The notes under the pieces: generated by a model
What the model saw: the letters and a program-made list of their open reading frames with translations, nothing else
The model's database searches: none
What the model was told of the DNA's origin: nothing
DNA from: Acidobacteriota bacterium
GTDB taxonomy: Bacteria > Acidobacteriota > Thermoanaerobaculia > Gp7-AA8
Assembly (NCBI GenBank): GCA_016184115.1
Contig: JACPDH010000013.1
Location: 1 to 64,000, forward strand
Direction of reading: 5' to 3'
DNA length: 64,000 nt
Part shown: positions 52,437 through 61,030 of the stretch, piece by piece
Layout: each line of letters begins with the position of its first letter
Numbering within the stretch: the stretch's first letter is position 1
Position numbers and translations under genes: made by a program

Positions 52437-52562
52437 GAGGATTCGGAATCGGGAACTGAGCGACGGCTTCCACGTGGTCCCTCGCCCGACCCCTATCCCA
52501 TCATCGCGTCATTCCCTTTGCCGTTCGAACTGCACGATCGGCAATCGCTCAATTCTCAATTC
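52437..52562. repeat. Heptad inverted repeat at the dapA 3' end
   Basis: The right arm (52540 to 52562 and a little beyond), read in dapA direction, gives GAATTGA, GAATTGA, GCGATTG. The left arm at 52437-52465 has GAGGATT, CGGAATC, GGGAACT, GAGCGAC. The spacer is about 75 nt. The array begins within the last codons of dapA: the C-terminal LQN and the TGA are made of the repeat. It lies between dapA and dapD in the same transcription unit. Confidence 0.68.
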
Positions 52563-53455
52563 TGAAGTTTCAATTCCGCGAGGATGTTTCTCATCCTGGC
52601 GTAGTTTTCTTCCGACATCGCGGCGAGCGGAAGGCGAACGGTGTCGCTCCCGATGATGCCCAGCATTTTCAGCACAGCCTTCACCGGGATCGGATTCGAC
52701 TCGATGAAGTTTCCCGTCATCAGCGGGAGGATCCGCTCGTGGATCGGTCGCGCCGTCGCGAAATCGTCGCGCATCGCCGCGTCGACCATCTCACTCATGA
52801 GCTTCGGAATCTCGTTCGATGCGACGGAGATGACGCCATCGGCTCCAGCCGCGATGAGCGGGAGCGTCCACGCGTCGTCGCCGCTGAGCACGAGAAAGTC
52901 CTTCAGCCGGTCGCGGAGGATCTGAAGGATCTGTTCGAGGTTGGCCGATGCTTCCTTGACTCCGACGACGTTCGGGATCGCGCGAGCGATCCGCAGAGTC
53001 GTGGCCGGCAGCATGTTGAGGCCGGTTCTTCCCGGAACGTTGTAAAGGATCATCGGCATGTCTTCGATCGCGTCGGCCTGCATTTCGAAGTGTCGCAGCA
53101 AGCCGTCAGGGTTCGGCTTGTTGTAGAACGGAGTGATCGAGAGGATGCCGTCCGCGCCGAGGTCGCGGGCCGCGAGTGCGAGGTCGACGGCCTTTTCGGT
53201 CGAGTTGCTCCCTGCGCCGGCGAGCACGGGAACCTTTCCGTTCGCGCGACGAATCACCAGCTCGACGACGCGAAGATGTTCGCTCTGTGTGAGTGCCGGG
53301 TTCTCGCCGGTCGTGCCGCACGGAACGAGAAAGTCGACTCCTCCTTCGATCTGCAGCGTCACGAGCTTTTCGAGACCGTACTCGTCGAGCGAGCCATCGG
53401 CCTTGAAGGGAGTCACGAGGGCAGTGCCGAGTCCGCGGAACTTGTCAGCAATCAT
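52556..53455 (-). CDS. dapA: 4-hydroxy-tetrahydrodipicolinate synthase
   Basis: 299 aa. Class I aldolase fold with the GTTGENPAL loop, the Tyr in ILYNVPGRTGLNM, and the Schiff-base Lys in VVGVKEASANL. It condenses pyruvate with aspartate semialdehyde. GSNST in the second motif (LAGAGSNSTEKA) is as expected. The last residues (KLQN) come from a heptad repeat that overlaps the stop. Located between dapB (upstream, with a heptad array in the gap) and dapD. Confidence 0.97.
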   Translation of the reverse strand: MIADKFRGLGTALVTPFKADGSLDEYGLEKLVTLQIEGGVDFLVPCGTTGENPALTQSEHLRVVELVIRRANGKVPVLAGAGSNSTEKAVDLALAARDLGADGILSITPFYNKPNPDGLLRHFEMQADAIEDMPMILYNVPGRTGLNMLPATTLRIARAIPNVVGVKEASANLEQILQILRDRLKDFLVLSGDDAWTLPLIAAGADGVISVASNEIPKLMSEMVDAAMRDDFATARPIHERILPLMTGNFIESNPIPVKAVLKMLGIIGSDTVRLPLAAMSEENYARMRNILAELKLQN

Positions 53456-53461
53456 GGTTCT

Positions 53462-53694
53462 TAGTCCTGAGTCCTGAGTCCTTAGTCCTGAGTCCTGAGT
53501 CCCTAGTCTTGAGTCCTGAGTCCTGAGTCCTTAGTCCTTAGTCCTCAGTTCTGACTCTTGAGTCCTCAGTACCGAATATCCAATATCCTCTCAAAGATTG
53601 TGAGCGACGGGCTCTGAATTTCAAGGACACGCGTCACCGATTGCCTCACTTGGTACTCAGGACTCAGCACTCAGGACTGAGGACTCAGCACTCC
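53462..53694. repeat. Heptad array pair between dapB and dapA
   Basis: From 53462 to 53573 sixteen 7-nt units run in register: TAGTCCT, GAGTCCT, CAGTTCT and similar. The spacer is about 80 nt and includes CGAATATCCAATATCC. The inverse arm (53653-53694) has six units such as GGACTCA and GCACTCA. The right arm reaches the dapB stop at 53694, the left arm ends 6 nt before the dapA start on the coding strand. The element therefore separates two genes of one pathway. Confidence 0.9.
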
Positions 53695-54374
53695 TAACCC
53701 CCCGCCACCAACTCCTCAAACGTCCAGACCCCCGCGCGTCCAGCGATTCGTTCGGCGGCGACGATGGCGCCACGCGCAAATCCCTCGCGACTCCTGGCGC
53801 GATGGGAGATCTCGACGAGATCGTCGGCGGAATCGAAGAACACCGTGTGGAGTCCGACTTCGGCGCCGGCGCGTGAGGCGGCGATCTGTGGATTGAGCAG
53901 TCCATCGCTTCCTTCGCGTACTTCTTTCGCGAGGCGGAGCGCCGTGCCGCTCGGCGAGTCCTTCTTCTTCGCGTGGTGCCTCTCCTCGATGCCCGCCTCA
54001 TAACCGCCGAAGAGTGCCGTGAGGCGCGCAGCTTCACGCGCGAGTGCGAATGCGATCGTCGCGCCGGGAGAAAAGTTCGCCGCAGCTACGAATCCGATCG
54101 CGGCATCGCGAACCCGTGCGTCGATCGCGGCGCGCTGGCCGTCCCACCCGGTCGTGCCGGTCACGAGCGCAACGCCCGCCTCACAGCAGGCGCCGACGAC
54201 CGCGTCGATCGCGGAGGCGTGAGAGAAGTCGACGACGACGTCGATCCCCTGAAGCCTGGAGGCGGATATCGGTGCATCAGCGGCGAAGATTGCCGCGACC
54301 TCGTGGCCGCGTTCCGTGGCGATCGCTTCGACGAGCGTACCCATGCGTCCCCGACCGTGGATCGCGATCTTCAT
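53694..54374 (-). CDS. dapB: 4-hydroxy-tetrahydrodipicolinate reductase (short form)
   Basis: 226 aa, shorter than E. coli DapB (273) but like compact versions in other phyla. NAD(P) motif IHGRGRMG at the N-terminus, VVDFSHASA, TGTTGWD, AANFSPGA, and the substrate and catalytic segment EERHHAKKKDSPSGTA with the His-Lys pair. It reduces the DapA product using NAD(P)H. Its start overlaps the lysC stop (ATGA), so both are co-translated. The TAG stop lies at the edge of a heptad array. Confidence 0.95.
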   Translation of the reverse strand: MKIAIHGRGRMGTLVEAIATERGHEVAAIFAADAPISASRLQGIDVVVDFSHASAIDAVVGACCEAGVALVTGTTGWDGQRAAIDARVRDAAIGFVAAANFSPGATIAFALAREAARLTALFGGYEAGIEERHHAKKKDSPSGTALRLAKEVREGSDGLLNPQIAASRAGAEVGLHTVFFDSADDLVEISHRARSREGFARGAIVAAERIAGRAGVWTFEELVAGG

Positions 54375-55735
54375 GCCGGCTCCTCGAACAACGTACGATG
54401 GATCGAGCGGACTGCCTCGTCAGCGCGTGTGGCGTCGACGGCGACGCTCAGGTTCAGCCCCGACGATCCGAGCGTCATCATCGAGACCGGGATGCCGGCG
54501 AGCGCGCGGAAGAGCGATGCAGCGACCGCGGGATCGCGCGTCAGATCGCGACCGACGATCGCGATCACGGCGCGATCGCGGATCAGCTCGATCGATGCGA
54601 TTGGTGCGAGGTCGCGCACGAGCGGAGCCACCCGTGCCGAGTCGTCGACGGTTGCCGATACAGAGGCCTCGGATGTCGTCACGAGATCGACGGCGACGTC
54701 GTGGCGCGCGAAGACGTCGAAGAGACGCGCGAGATAGCCCGACTCCTCGAGCATCTTCGTCGTCGTCATCTGGACGATGGTGATTCCCCCCCGCATCGCA
54801 AGGGCGCGTGGACCGTGCGCGCCCGACTTTCCCTCGCGCGTGATGAGTGTGCCGGGGCTCGACGGGTTGTGCGTGTTGAGTACGCGCACCGGAATCTGGC
54901 GTTCGACCGCCGGCCAGAGTGTCTTCGGATGGAGGACCTTCGCGCCGAAGTAGGCGAGCTCGGCCGCTTCGTCGTAGGTCACGAGATCGAGCACTTTCGC
55001 GGTGGGGATCACGCGCGGATCGCACGTCATCATCCCATCGACGTCGGTCCAGATCTGAATCTCCTCTGCGCCGATCGCCGCGCCGACGAGTGCCGCGCTG
55101 TAATCCGAGCCGCCTCGGCCTAACGTCGTCGTGGCGCCGGAGAGCGAACGACCGAAGAAGCCGCCCATGACCGGGATGTGGTTTCGATCGAGCTCGGGAA
55201 GGAGTGAGCGGGAGGCTGCGGCCGTCGTCTCGGGCATGAGCGGCGTAGCCTCGCCGAAACGGTCGTCGGTGACGATGACGTCGCCCGAGTCGACGTGGAC
55301 GCCGGTGAGCGTCTTCGTCCGCATGGCGTACGAGAAGAGGACCGACGAAAGCTTCTCGCCGAGTGCGACGACGAGATCCTTCGCGCGGGGGCTCGTCTCG
55401 CCGACGAGCGAGACGCCGCGCAGGATCGATGTAATCTGGTCGATCTGACGGCCGAGCTGCGCGGCGAACGCTTCGTAGAAATCGATCTTCTGGCCGATCA
55501 GTGCGAAGCCGCTTTCCTCGTGGCGCTCACGAATGCGAGTCACGAGCTCGAGCGCCTCGTCGAAGCGGCCGGCGGCGGCGGCCTCCGTCGCGGCGACCAG
55601 CTGATTCGTCACGCCCGCGAGCGCCGAAACGACGACGACGGGGCGTCGATCGCGTCGCTCCGCCACGATCTCGATCGCCTGTCGAAGGCGGTGAGTCTCG
55701 CCAACCGAGGTGCCGCCGAATTTGATGACGATCAT
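54371..55735 (-). CDS. lysC: Aspartate kinase
   Basis: 454 aa, monofunctional class with a catalytic domain and two ACT domains. It starts MIVIKFGGTSV; LGRGGSDYSAALVGAAI and WTDVDGMMTCDPR are the kinase motifs, and the ACT region (GGITIVQMTTTKMLEESGY, then PVSMMTLGSSGLNLSVAV) should bind lysine or threonine for feedback control. It phosphorylates aspartate at the head of the lysine, threonine and methionine pathways. It opens the minus-strand lysine operon; upstream lies a separate methyltransferase gene. Confidence 0.97.
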   Translation of the reverse strand: MIVIKFGGTSVGETHRLRQAIEIVAERRDRRPVVVVSALAGVTNQLVAATEAAAAGRFDEALELVTRIRERHEESGFALIGQKIDFYEAFAAQLGRQIDQITSILRGVSLVGETSPRAKDLVVALGEKLSSVLFSYAMRTKTLTGVHVDSGDVIVTDDRFGEATPLMPETTAAASRSLLPELDRNHIPVMGGFFGRSLSGATTTLGRGGSDYSAALVGAAIGAEEIQIWTDVDGMMTCDPRVIPTAKVLDLVTYDEAAELAYFGAKVLHPKTLWPAVERQIPVRVLNTHNPSSPGTLITREGKSGAHGPRALAMRGGITIVQMTTTKMLEESGYLARLFDVFARHDVAVDLVTTSEASVSATVDDSARVAPLVRDLAPIASIELIRDRAVIAIVGRDLTRDPAVAASLFRALAGIPVSMMTLGSSGLNLSVAVDATRADEAVRSIHRTLFEEPA

Positions 55736-55840
55736 GAGCGCTCGCGATCGTATCCGCGCGTCGGGCGCGGCGCAACGGGCCCGCTCGCGGCGAAGGCAGC
55801 AGGCAGGCGCGTGAATGCGAGCAATGCGTCCGCGTCTAGG

Positions 55841-56680
55841 CTATTTCTCCGCTGTCCAGATCGGGACCTGCCAAAGCGTGTAGCCGCGCGGGTCGCGAAC
55901 GCATGCGATCAGCTCTTTCCACCAGAGGTCGACCTCGGCGCGCGGCAGCAGACCGAGCTCGGCGATCGATTCGGCGTAGCCATCGCGCCAGGCCTCCCAG
56001 ATGCGGGCAAAGGTCTCGCGCGGGACGCGGAGAGTATCGAGGACGACGTAGTCGACCGCAATGTCGCGCATGCCGAGGTCGTGGAGTATCGCGTGCATCT
56101 TGCGGCCGATGTGCATTTCGCAGCCGACTGCCTCGCCGAAACGGGGAGGGATCTCCTGCCAGAACCGATCGGAATCGCGCGGCGTGGGGTCGGAGAGGAT
56201 CATGCCGTAGTCTTCGGCGAGCAGGTGGGCGCGACCTCCAGGCTTCAGCACGCGGTGAATCTCCGCGGTGACACGCGCCGCGTCAGGAACGGCCTGCAAC
56301 ACGTGCCTGCAGACGACGAGGTCGAAGCTGGCATCTCGATACGACAGGGCAAGCGCGTCGTCGATCTCGAAGCGGACGCGGTCGCCGAACGGTGCGCAGC
56401 GCGTTCGCGCGCGCTCGAGATGAGCCTCCTCGAGGTCGACGCCGACGAACGTCGCGTCCGGGTACGCCTCCGCGAGTCGCGCGGTGATCTCGCCTGTGCC
56501 GCAGCCGAGATCGAGCACGCGCCCGGTGCCTAACGGATGGCGCGCGAAAATCGGTGATTCCTGCGGCCAGATTGCCTCGGCCTGTGCCGCTAGATTGCGG
56601 ACCATCGATTCGTCCGCCATTTCCTTCGCCTGTGGGCTGCTCGCGTACTTCTCGTCGTGTTGGCTCATGTGGAGATGCAA
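55841..56680 (-). CDS. Class I SAM-dependent methyltransferase
   Basis: 279 aa; ATG 56668 (MSQHDEKYASS) is an equally likely start. Motif I LDLGCGTGEITARLA, acidic motif II FVGVDLEEAHLERA, then the DALAL segment and VCRHVLQAVPDAA. GGRAHLLAEDYGMI follows motif III. The C-terminal part (EAWRDGYAESIAELGLLPRAEV) is helical. The family handles small molecules or quinone-like substrates; the exact one cannot be read. Divergent from the PilT-like gene. Confidence 0.88.
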   Translation of the reverse strand: MHLHMSQHDEKYASSPQAKEMADESMVRNLAAQAEAIWPQESPIFARHPLGTGRVLDLGCGTGEITARLAEAYPDATFVGVDLEEAHLERARTRCAPFGDRVRFEIDDALALSYRDASFDLVVCRHVLQAVPDAARVTAEIHRVLKPGGRAHLLAEDYGMILSDPTPRDSDRFWQEIPPRFGEAVGCEMHIGRKMHAILHDLGMRDIAVDYVVLDTLRVPRETFARIWEAWRDGYAESIAELGLLPRAEVDLWWKELIACVRDPRGYTLWQVPIWTAEK

Positions 56681-56805
56681 ACAGTGGCACGGGTGGCTCT
56701 CGATTCCCGCCGAAACCCCGGCCGCGGCGATCCGTCCAAGGGATGCCGCCGGAAACCGAAGCGGTGCGACTGAGGACGCCTGCAGAGGAGGCGAGGAGAC
56801 GACTG

Positions 56806-57999
56806 ATGTCGAAGTTCATGAGAGATCCCGATCTGGAGCAGCTCGTCAAGGAGCTGAACGGCAGTGAATTGGGCGTGGCCAGCGTGCTTGCAACGGAGGC
56901 GCCGGCATTTGTTGCGCACGGCGCGGCGGTGCCTGCGGAGGCGGTCGACCGATGGCTCGTGCGGATGCTGCAGGACGGAGCGACCGACCTCCATCTCGTG
57001 GCGGGCTCCGCGGCGGTGATGCGGATCAACGGCGAGCTGCGATTCGTCGAGGATTCGCCCGTGAGCGAATCGCTGATCCGTGCACTGGTCCCGGCCACGA
57101 GGACGCTCACTCAGGAGCTCGCGGCGCGCGGTTCGATCGATCTCGCCCTCTCCGCATCGATCGACGACGACAGCCGTCGCGGTTTTCGCTTCCGGGTCAA
57201 CGTTCACCTACAGCGCGGCGCGCTCGCGGCAGCAATTCGCGTGCTTCCGACGCGGATTCCGACGCTCGCGCAGCTTCAACTCCCTTCGTCGCTCGTCGAG
57301 TTGACGAAGCCGTCGCGCGGGCTCGTGCTCGTCTGCGGCCCCACCGGCTGCGGCAAGTCGACGACGATGGCTGCGCTCGTCGACGAGATCAACCGCCGCG
57401 ACGCGCGGCACATCATCACGATCGAAGATCCACTCGAGTATGACCATGCGAATCGCCGTGCGCTCGTCGAGCAGATCGAGATCGGCAAGGACGCTCCGTC
57501 GTACGCAGCGGCGCTGCGCTCGGCGTTGCGCCAGGATCCCGACGTGATCCTCGTCGGCGAGATTCGCGATGCCGAGACGATGTCGATGGCGCTCACCGCC
57601 GCCGAAACAGGTCATCTGATTCTCTCGACGCTTCACACGACGAGCCCTGCGCAGACGATCCACCGGATCGTCGACATGTACCCGGCGGCGCAGCAGGGGC
57701 AGATTTACAAGCAAGCGGCGCTAAGCCTGCACGCGATCCTCAACCAGAAGCTGGTGCCGCGCTTCGACGGCCGAGGTGTCGCTCCCGCTGTCGAGCTGCT
57801 TCTGATGAACCACGCGGTTCGGAATCAGATCCGCAATGCAAAGCTCGAGGGGCTCGCAAACGAGATGGTCCTCGGTAAGCGCCAGGGGATGATCACGTTC
57901 GACGATTCGCTGCGCGCGCTCGCGTCTGCAGGGTTGATCTCGGCCGATGAAGCGATGTCGCGGGCCAACGATCCGGACGATTTGCGCCGCGTCATGTGA
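56806..57999 (+). CDS. PilT/PilU-like secretion ATPase (twitching motility family)
   Basis: 397 aa from ATG 56806, which follows GAGGAGACGACTG; ATG 56743 would add 21 residues but its ribosome binding site is weaker. A short N-terminal extension (about 40 residues) precedes the PAS-like N domain (DGATDLHLVAGSAAVMRING). The ATPase domain has Walker A GPTGCGKST, the Asp box IITIEDPLEYDH, Walker B DPDVILVGEIRDAETM and the His box GHLILSTLHT. NHAVRNQIRNAKLEGL corresponds to the AIRNLIRE motif of PilT retraction ATPases. It powers pilus retraction or related movement; with ComEC a role in DNA uptake is possible. No pilus genes are adjacent. Confidence 0.92.
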   Translation: MSKFMRDPDLEQLVKELNGSELGVASVLATEAPAFVAHGAAVPAEAVDRWLVRMLQDGATDLHLVAGSAAVMRINGELRFVEDSPVSESLIRALVPATRTLTQELAARGSIDLALSASIDDDSRRGFRFRVNVHLQRGALAAAIRVLPTRIPTLAQLQLPSSLVELTKPSRGLVLVCGPTGCGKSTTMAALVDEINRRDARHIITIEDPLEYDHANRRALVEQIEIGKDAPSYAAALRSALRQDPDVILVGEIRDAETMSMALTAAETGHLILSTLHTTSPAQTIHRIVDMYPAAQQGQIYKQAALSLHAILNQKLVPRFDGRGVAPAVELLLMNHAVRNQIRNAKLEGLANEMVLGKRQGMITFDDSLRALASAGLISADEAMSRANDPDDLRRVM

Positions 58000-58037
58000 G
58001 TAGTCGGAGGCGGGGCGAGCGCGAGCGTTGCAGAGGG

Positions 58038-58667
58038 TTATAGTAGCTGGTGCTTTAGCGCGTACTGCACGATCTCGGCGTTGTTGCGTAGGTTGGTCTT
58101 CTCGAGGATCTTCGCGCGGTGGGCTCCGATGGTTCTGACGCTGAGTCCGAGCTCGGAGGCAATCTCGCGCGGCGGTTTCCCGCCGGCGATCAGGAGCATG
58201 ATTTGAAATTCGCGGTCGGTGAGCCGTTCGTGCGCGGATTCGTCTCCGTGCGAGACCAGGCGGAGCGCGACGCTCGTCGCGATGTCGCTCTCGAGGTACT
58301 TCTCGCCGTGCGAGACGACCCGAATTGCCTCGACGAGTTGCTCACGCGCGGCATCTTTGCTCACATACCCGGCTGCGCCCGCCTTCATCAACCGGATCGC
58401 GTAGTCGGGCTCCCGGTGGACGCTGAGAATCAGAACAGGTGACCGCGGATACATCGACTGGATATGGGCGAGGAGATCGACTCCGTGTCGATCGGGGAGA
58501 TTGAGGTCGAGAACGACGACATCGACTTCGACTTCCCTGAGGCGGTCGAGCGCTTCCGAAGCGGTTGCGGCCTCGGCGACGACGCTGATGTCACGTGTTT
58601 CGGAGACGATCTGGCGCAGTCCTTCGCGGACGATCATGTGATCGTCTGTGATGAGGACGCGGATCAT
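58038..58667 (-). CDS. NarL/FixJ-type response regulator
   Basis: 209 aa. Receiver domain about 1-118 with DDH at 8-10, phospho-acceptor Asp54 (VVLDLNLPD), Ser/Thr in ILSVHRE and Lys in GYVSKDAA. The LuxR-type helix-turn-helix is at about 145-205 (LTDREFQIMLLIAGGK, REIASELGLSVRTIGAHRAKI). It should bind DNA when phosphorylated by the kinase encoded directly upstream; the two genes overlap by 4 nt (ATGA), a classic cognate pair. Target genes are unknown. Confidence 0.95.
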   Translation of the reverse strand: MIRVLITDDHMIVREGLRQIVSETRDISVVAEAATASEALDRLREVEVDVVVLDLNLPDRHGVDLLAHIQSMYPRSPVLILSVHREPDYAIRLMKAGAAGYVSKDAAREQLVEAIRVVSHGEKYLESDIATSVALRLVSHGDESAHERLTDREFQIMLLIAGGKPPREIASELGLSVRTIGAHRAKILEKTNLRNNAEIVQYALKHQLL

Positions 58668-60403
58668 CGGTCCTCTCCCGAGGTCGTTGCCTCGAAAGGT
58701 AGCCGGAGACTGACGATCGTGCCCCGTCCCTCGACTCCTTCGATCTCGAGCTCGCCGCCAATGCCACGCGCCCGCTCGCGCATGAAGGCCAGGCCGAGGG
58801 ACTGACGTTCGCGAGACTGGTTGGGGCGGAAACCGCGTCCGTCATCGCGTACCTCCACGAGCATGTCGTCGTCGCGAAGGCGTATACGGATCTCCACGCG
58901 TGTGGCGTCGGAATGCCTGGCCACGTTGGTGAGCGCTTCCTGCACGATGCGATAGACGACGACCTCGGCATCGCGATCGATCGGCATCGTGCGATCGGGT
59001 GTCGAGAGCTCGCACTCAATCCCCGTCCTGTCTTCGAATGCGCGGACGTCGGACTGGATCGCCGCGACGAGGCCGAAATCATCGAGCATCGCGGGGCGTA
59101 ACTCGGAGGCGATGCGACGGACCGACTCGATTGTCTCGTCGAGCGCGCGGCGGATGCGCGTCACCATCGTCGATTGGGCAGCCGTGGCCTCGCCGAGTGA
59201 AGCGGACAAGCCCCCGATGTCCATCTTGAGGGCGGTCAGGAGTTGGCCTAACTGATCGTGAATCTCGTGTGCGATCTTCCTGCGCTCCTGCTCCTGGACG
59301 TCGAGGACCTTGCGGGACAGCGCGGCGAGTTCCCGCTGTGACTCGATGAGGGCGCCCTCAGCTCGTGCTCTTCGCTCGGCCATCCGGTTGAATGCGTCGG
59401 CGACGACTGCAATTTCCCGCGGTCCCGTCGCGGAAACGTGCCGTCCGAACCCCTCGTCTCCCATCCGTTCAACTGCAGCGGCGAGCTGCTCCAGTGGTTT
59501 CTCGACGGTTGAGGAAATCTTGATCGAGAGGATTCCGACGAGAATCAGTACGACGAGCGCGGCACCGAGACCGCGGAACAGAAGCGAACGTACGGAGGCC
59601 ATCGCCACGGCGTTTGGAACCCCGACGAAGAGCATCCAGTTCGTTCCCTCAATCCGTGTGAATCCGTACTGGCGAAGCTCACCGTCGATGCCCCGCGCCT
59701 GCCCACGTCCTTCGTTGAGTGTGCGCGCGAGTTTGCCTAGCTCCGAGCCTCCGACGTTGGTTCCGATCCAACGGTGATCGTTGCCGGATCGGGCGACGAC
59801 GTTTCCCTGGGCGTCGGCGATCGTCACGACCGTTCCGCGCGGGTACGAAGAGACGTCCATGTCGAAATATGCGACGAGTGCAAGATAGCCGGACCCCGGA
59901 GCTGCGTTGCCGGTTCGAAGAAACGAGACGAGCAGCCACGATTCGGGGGTGGCGACGAAAACTGGGTCGTCGAGCAGACGGACGTCTCCTGACGTTCGGA
60001 GCCGCGCGATCGCATGCTCGGCCGCGTCGGAGGCAGCGACGTCGTCCGGTTGCGGACCCGCGGAACAGAGCAGTCGATCCTGAGAGTCGTAGAGGAGCAG
60101 ATTCGGGTACTGAGGAAAGAAGTCGGCCACCGCGAACAGCGAGTCGCATGTTCCAGCGACTGGGTGCCGGATCAGCGGCCGTGACGCCATGCGATCGAGG
60201 AGCGCGCGCGAGTCGCGGACCTCTCCCGACACCGTCGATGCGTAAGCTTTCGCGATGCGAAGCGCGCGCGCGCGCGCCCCTTCGTGTTCGCGGTCGAGCT
60301 CCTCGGCGAACCCCCACGCGAGAACGCCGAGCAACGGGACGCCGACAGCGAGCACGAGAACGAACAGCCGCCCCCTAATCGTTCCGAACGCGAGGTGTCG
60401 CAC
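58664..60403 (-). CDS. Sensor histidine kinase of the NarX/DegS (HisKA_3) type with Cache-like sensor
   Basis: 579 aa from GTG 60403. Membrane segments at about residues 12-32 and 275-300 frame an extracytoplasmic domain with the strand pattern of a double Cache sensor (NLLLYDSQDRLLCSAG, VVTIADAQGNVVARSG). HAMP (PLEQLAAAVERMGDEG), a coiled coil and the HisKA_3 box RRKIAHEIHDQLGQLLTALK with the phospho-His follow; the HATPase has RIVQEALTNVARHSDA and DDGRGF. It pairs with the NarL-type regulator that follows. TATAAT lies 8 nt before the GTG and there is no Shine-Dalgarno sequence, so the message may be leaderless. Confidence 0.95.
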   Translation of the reverse strand: MRHLAFGTIRGRLFVLVLAVGVPLLGVLAWGFAEELDREHEGARARALRIAKAYASTVSGEVRDSRALLDRMASRPLIRHPVAGTCDSLFAVADFFPQYPNLLLYDSQDRLLCSAGPQPDDVAASDAAEHAIARLRTSGDVRLLDDPVFVATPESWLLVSFLRTGNAAPGSGYLALVAYFDMDVSSYPRGTVVTIADAQGNVVARSGNDHRWIGTNVGGSELGKLARTLNEGRGQARGIDGELRQYGFTRIEGTNWMLFVGVPNAVAMASVRSLLFRGLGAALVVLILVGILSIKISSTVEKPLEQLAAAVERMGDEGFGRHVSATGPREIAVVADAFNRMAERRARAEGALIESQRELAALSRKVLDVQEQERRKIAHEIHDQLGQLLTALKMDIGGLSASLGEATAAQSTMVTRIRRALDETIESVRRIASELRPAMLDDFGLVAAIQSDVRAFEDRTGIECELSTPDRTMPIDRDAEVVVYRIVQEALTNVARHSDATRVEIRIRLRDDDMLVEVRDDGRGFRPNQSRERQSLGLAFMRERARGIGGELEIEGVEGRGTIVSLRLPFEATTSGEDR

Positions 60404-60488
60404 TGATGGCGATTATACGGACGGCGGCGCGCGTGCGCGGACGGTCGACTAAGCGCTGTCGCGGCAAAGGCGCCGGATTGCGGGACGC

Positions 60489-60503
60489 TAGGTGAATTAC
60501 CTA
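60489..60503. promoter_or_regulatory. Perfect 15-nt palindrome between divergent signalling genes
   Basis: TAGGT-GAATT-ACCTA is a perfect inverted repeat in the 182-nt gap between the divergent histidine kinase and CheY-like genes. Size and symmetry suit an operator for a dimeric regulator, for example the NarL-type protein encoded in this unit; that link is only inferred. Confidence 0.4.
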
Positions 60504-60585
60504 TGCGTCAACAAGCGACACTTCGGATCCGCCGTTCGATGCCGGTGCGATGGCCGCCGCATGCGCCGTTCACTAGATTGCCTGC

Positions 60586-61005
60586 GTGGGTAACCAGGCG
60601 TTATCGGAACGCGTGCTCCTGATCGACGACGACGAACTGATCTCCAGGGCGCTCTACGACGAGCTCCTCGTTCAGGGATGTAAGGTCGATCTTGCGCTGT
60701 CCGCCGAAGAAGGGGAGCGCGCGTTAGGGCAACGGGAGTATGCGATCGTGCTCGTCGACGCGTATCTGACCGGACAGCTGAACGAGCGGGCGTTCGGACT
60801 TCTCGATCGGGTGCTCGAGCTTCGACGCGGTGCATATGTCCTGCTCGTCACCGCGTATCGGGCGGGTGCGCTTCAGGAGCGGCTCCGTGCAGTCCCATCT
60901 CTCACGATCGTCGACAAGCCGTTGCCGGTCTGGATGTTGATCGAGCTCGTCACCGGATTCCTGTCGATCCGCCAAACGCGGACAACGGCAGGATCGAATG
61001 GATGA
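60586..61005 (+). CDS. CheY-like receiver-domain protein
   Basis: 139 aa from GTG. Receiver features: LLIDDDELIS, Asp in VLVDAYLTG, Thr in LLVTAYRAG and Lys in IVDKPLPV, spaced as in phosphorylatable receivers. No output domain; the C-terminus is a short Ser/Thr-rich tail. It probably receives phosphate from a kinase such as the divergent one next to it and acts through protein contact. TAGATT lies 6 nt before the start and no ribosome binding site is visible. The pal gene follows 25 nt downstream. Confidence 0.88.
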   Translation: MGNQALSERVLLIDDDELISRALYDELLVQGCKVDLALSAEEGERALGQREYAIVLVDAYLTGQLNERAFGLLDRVLELRRGAYVLLVTAYRAGALQERLRAVPSLTIVDKPLPVWMLIELVTGFLSIRQTRTTAGSNG

Positions 61006-61030
61006 GAACAATCGGAAGGAGATCTCTCAG

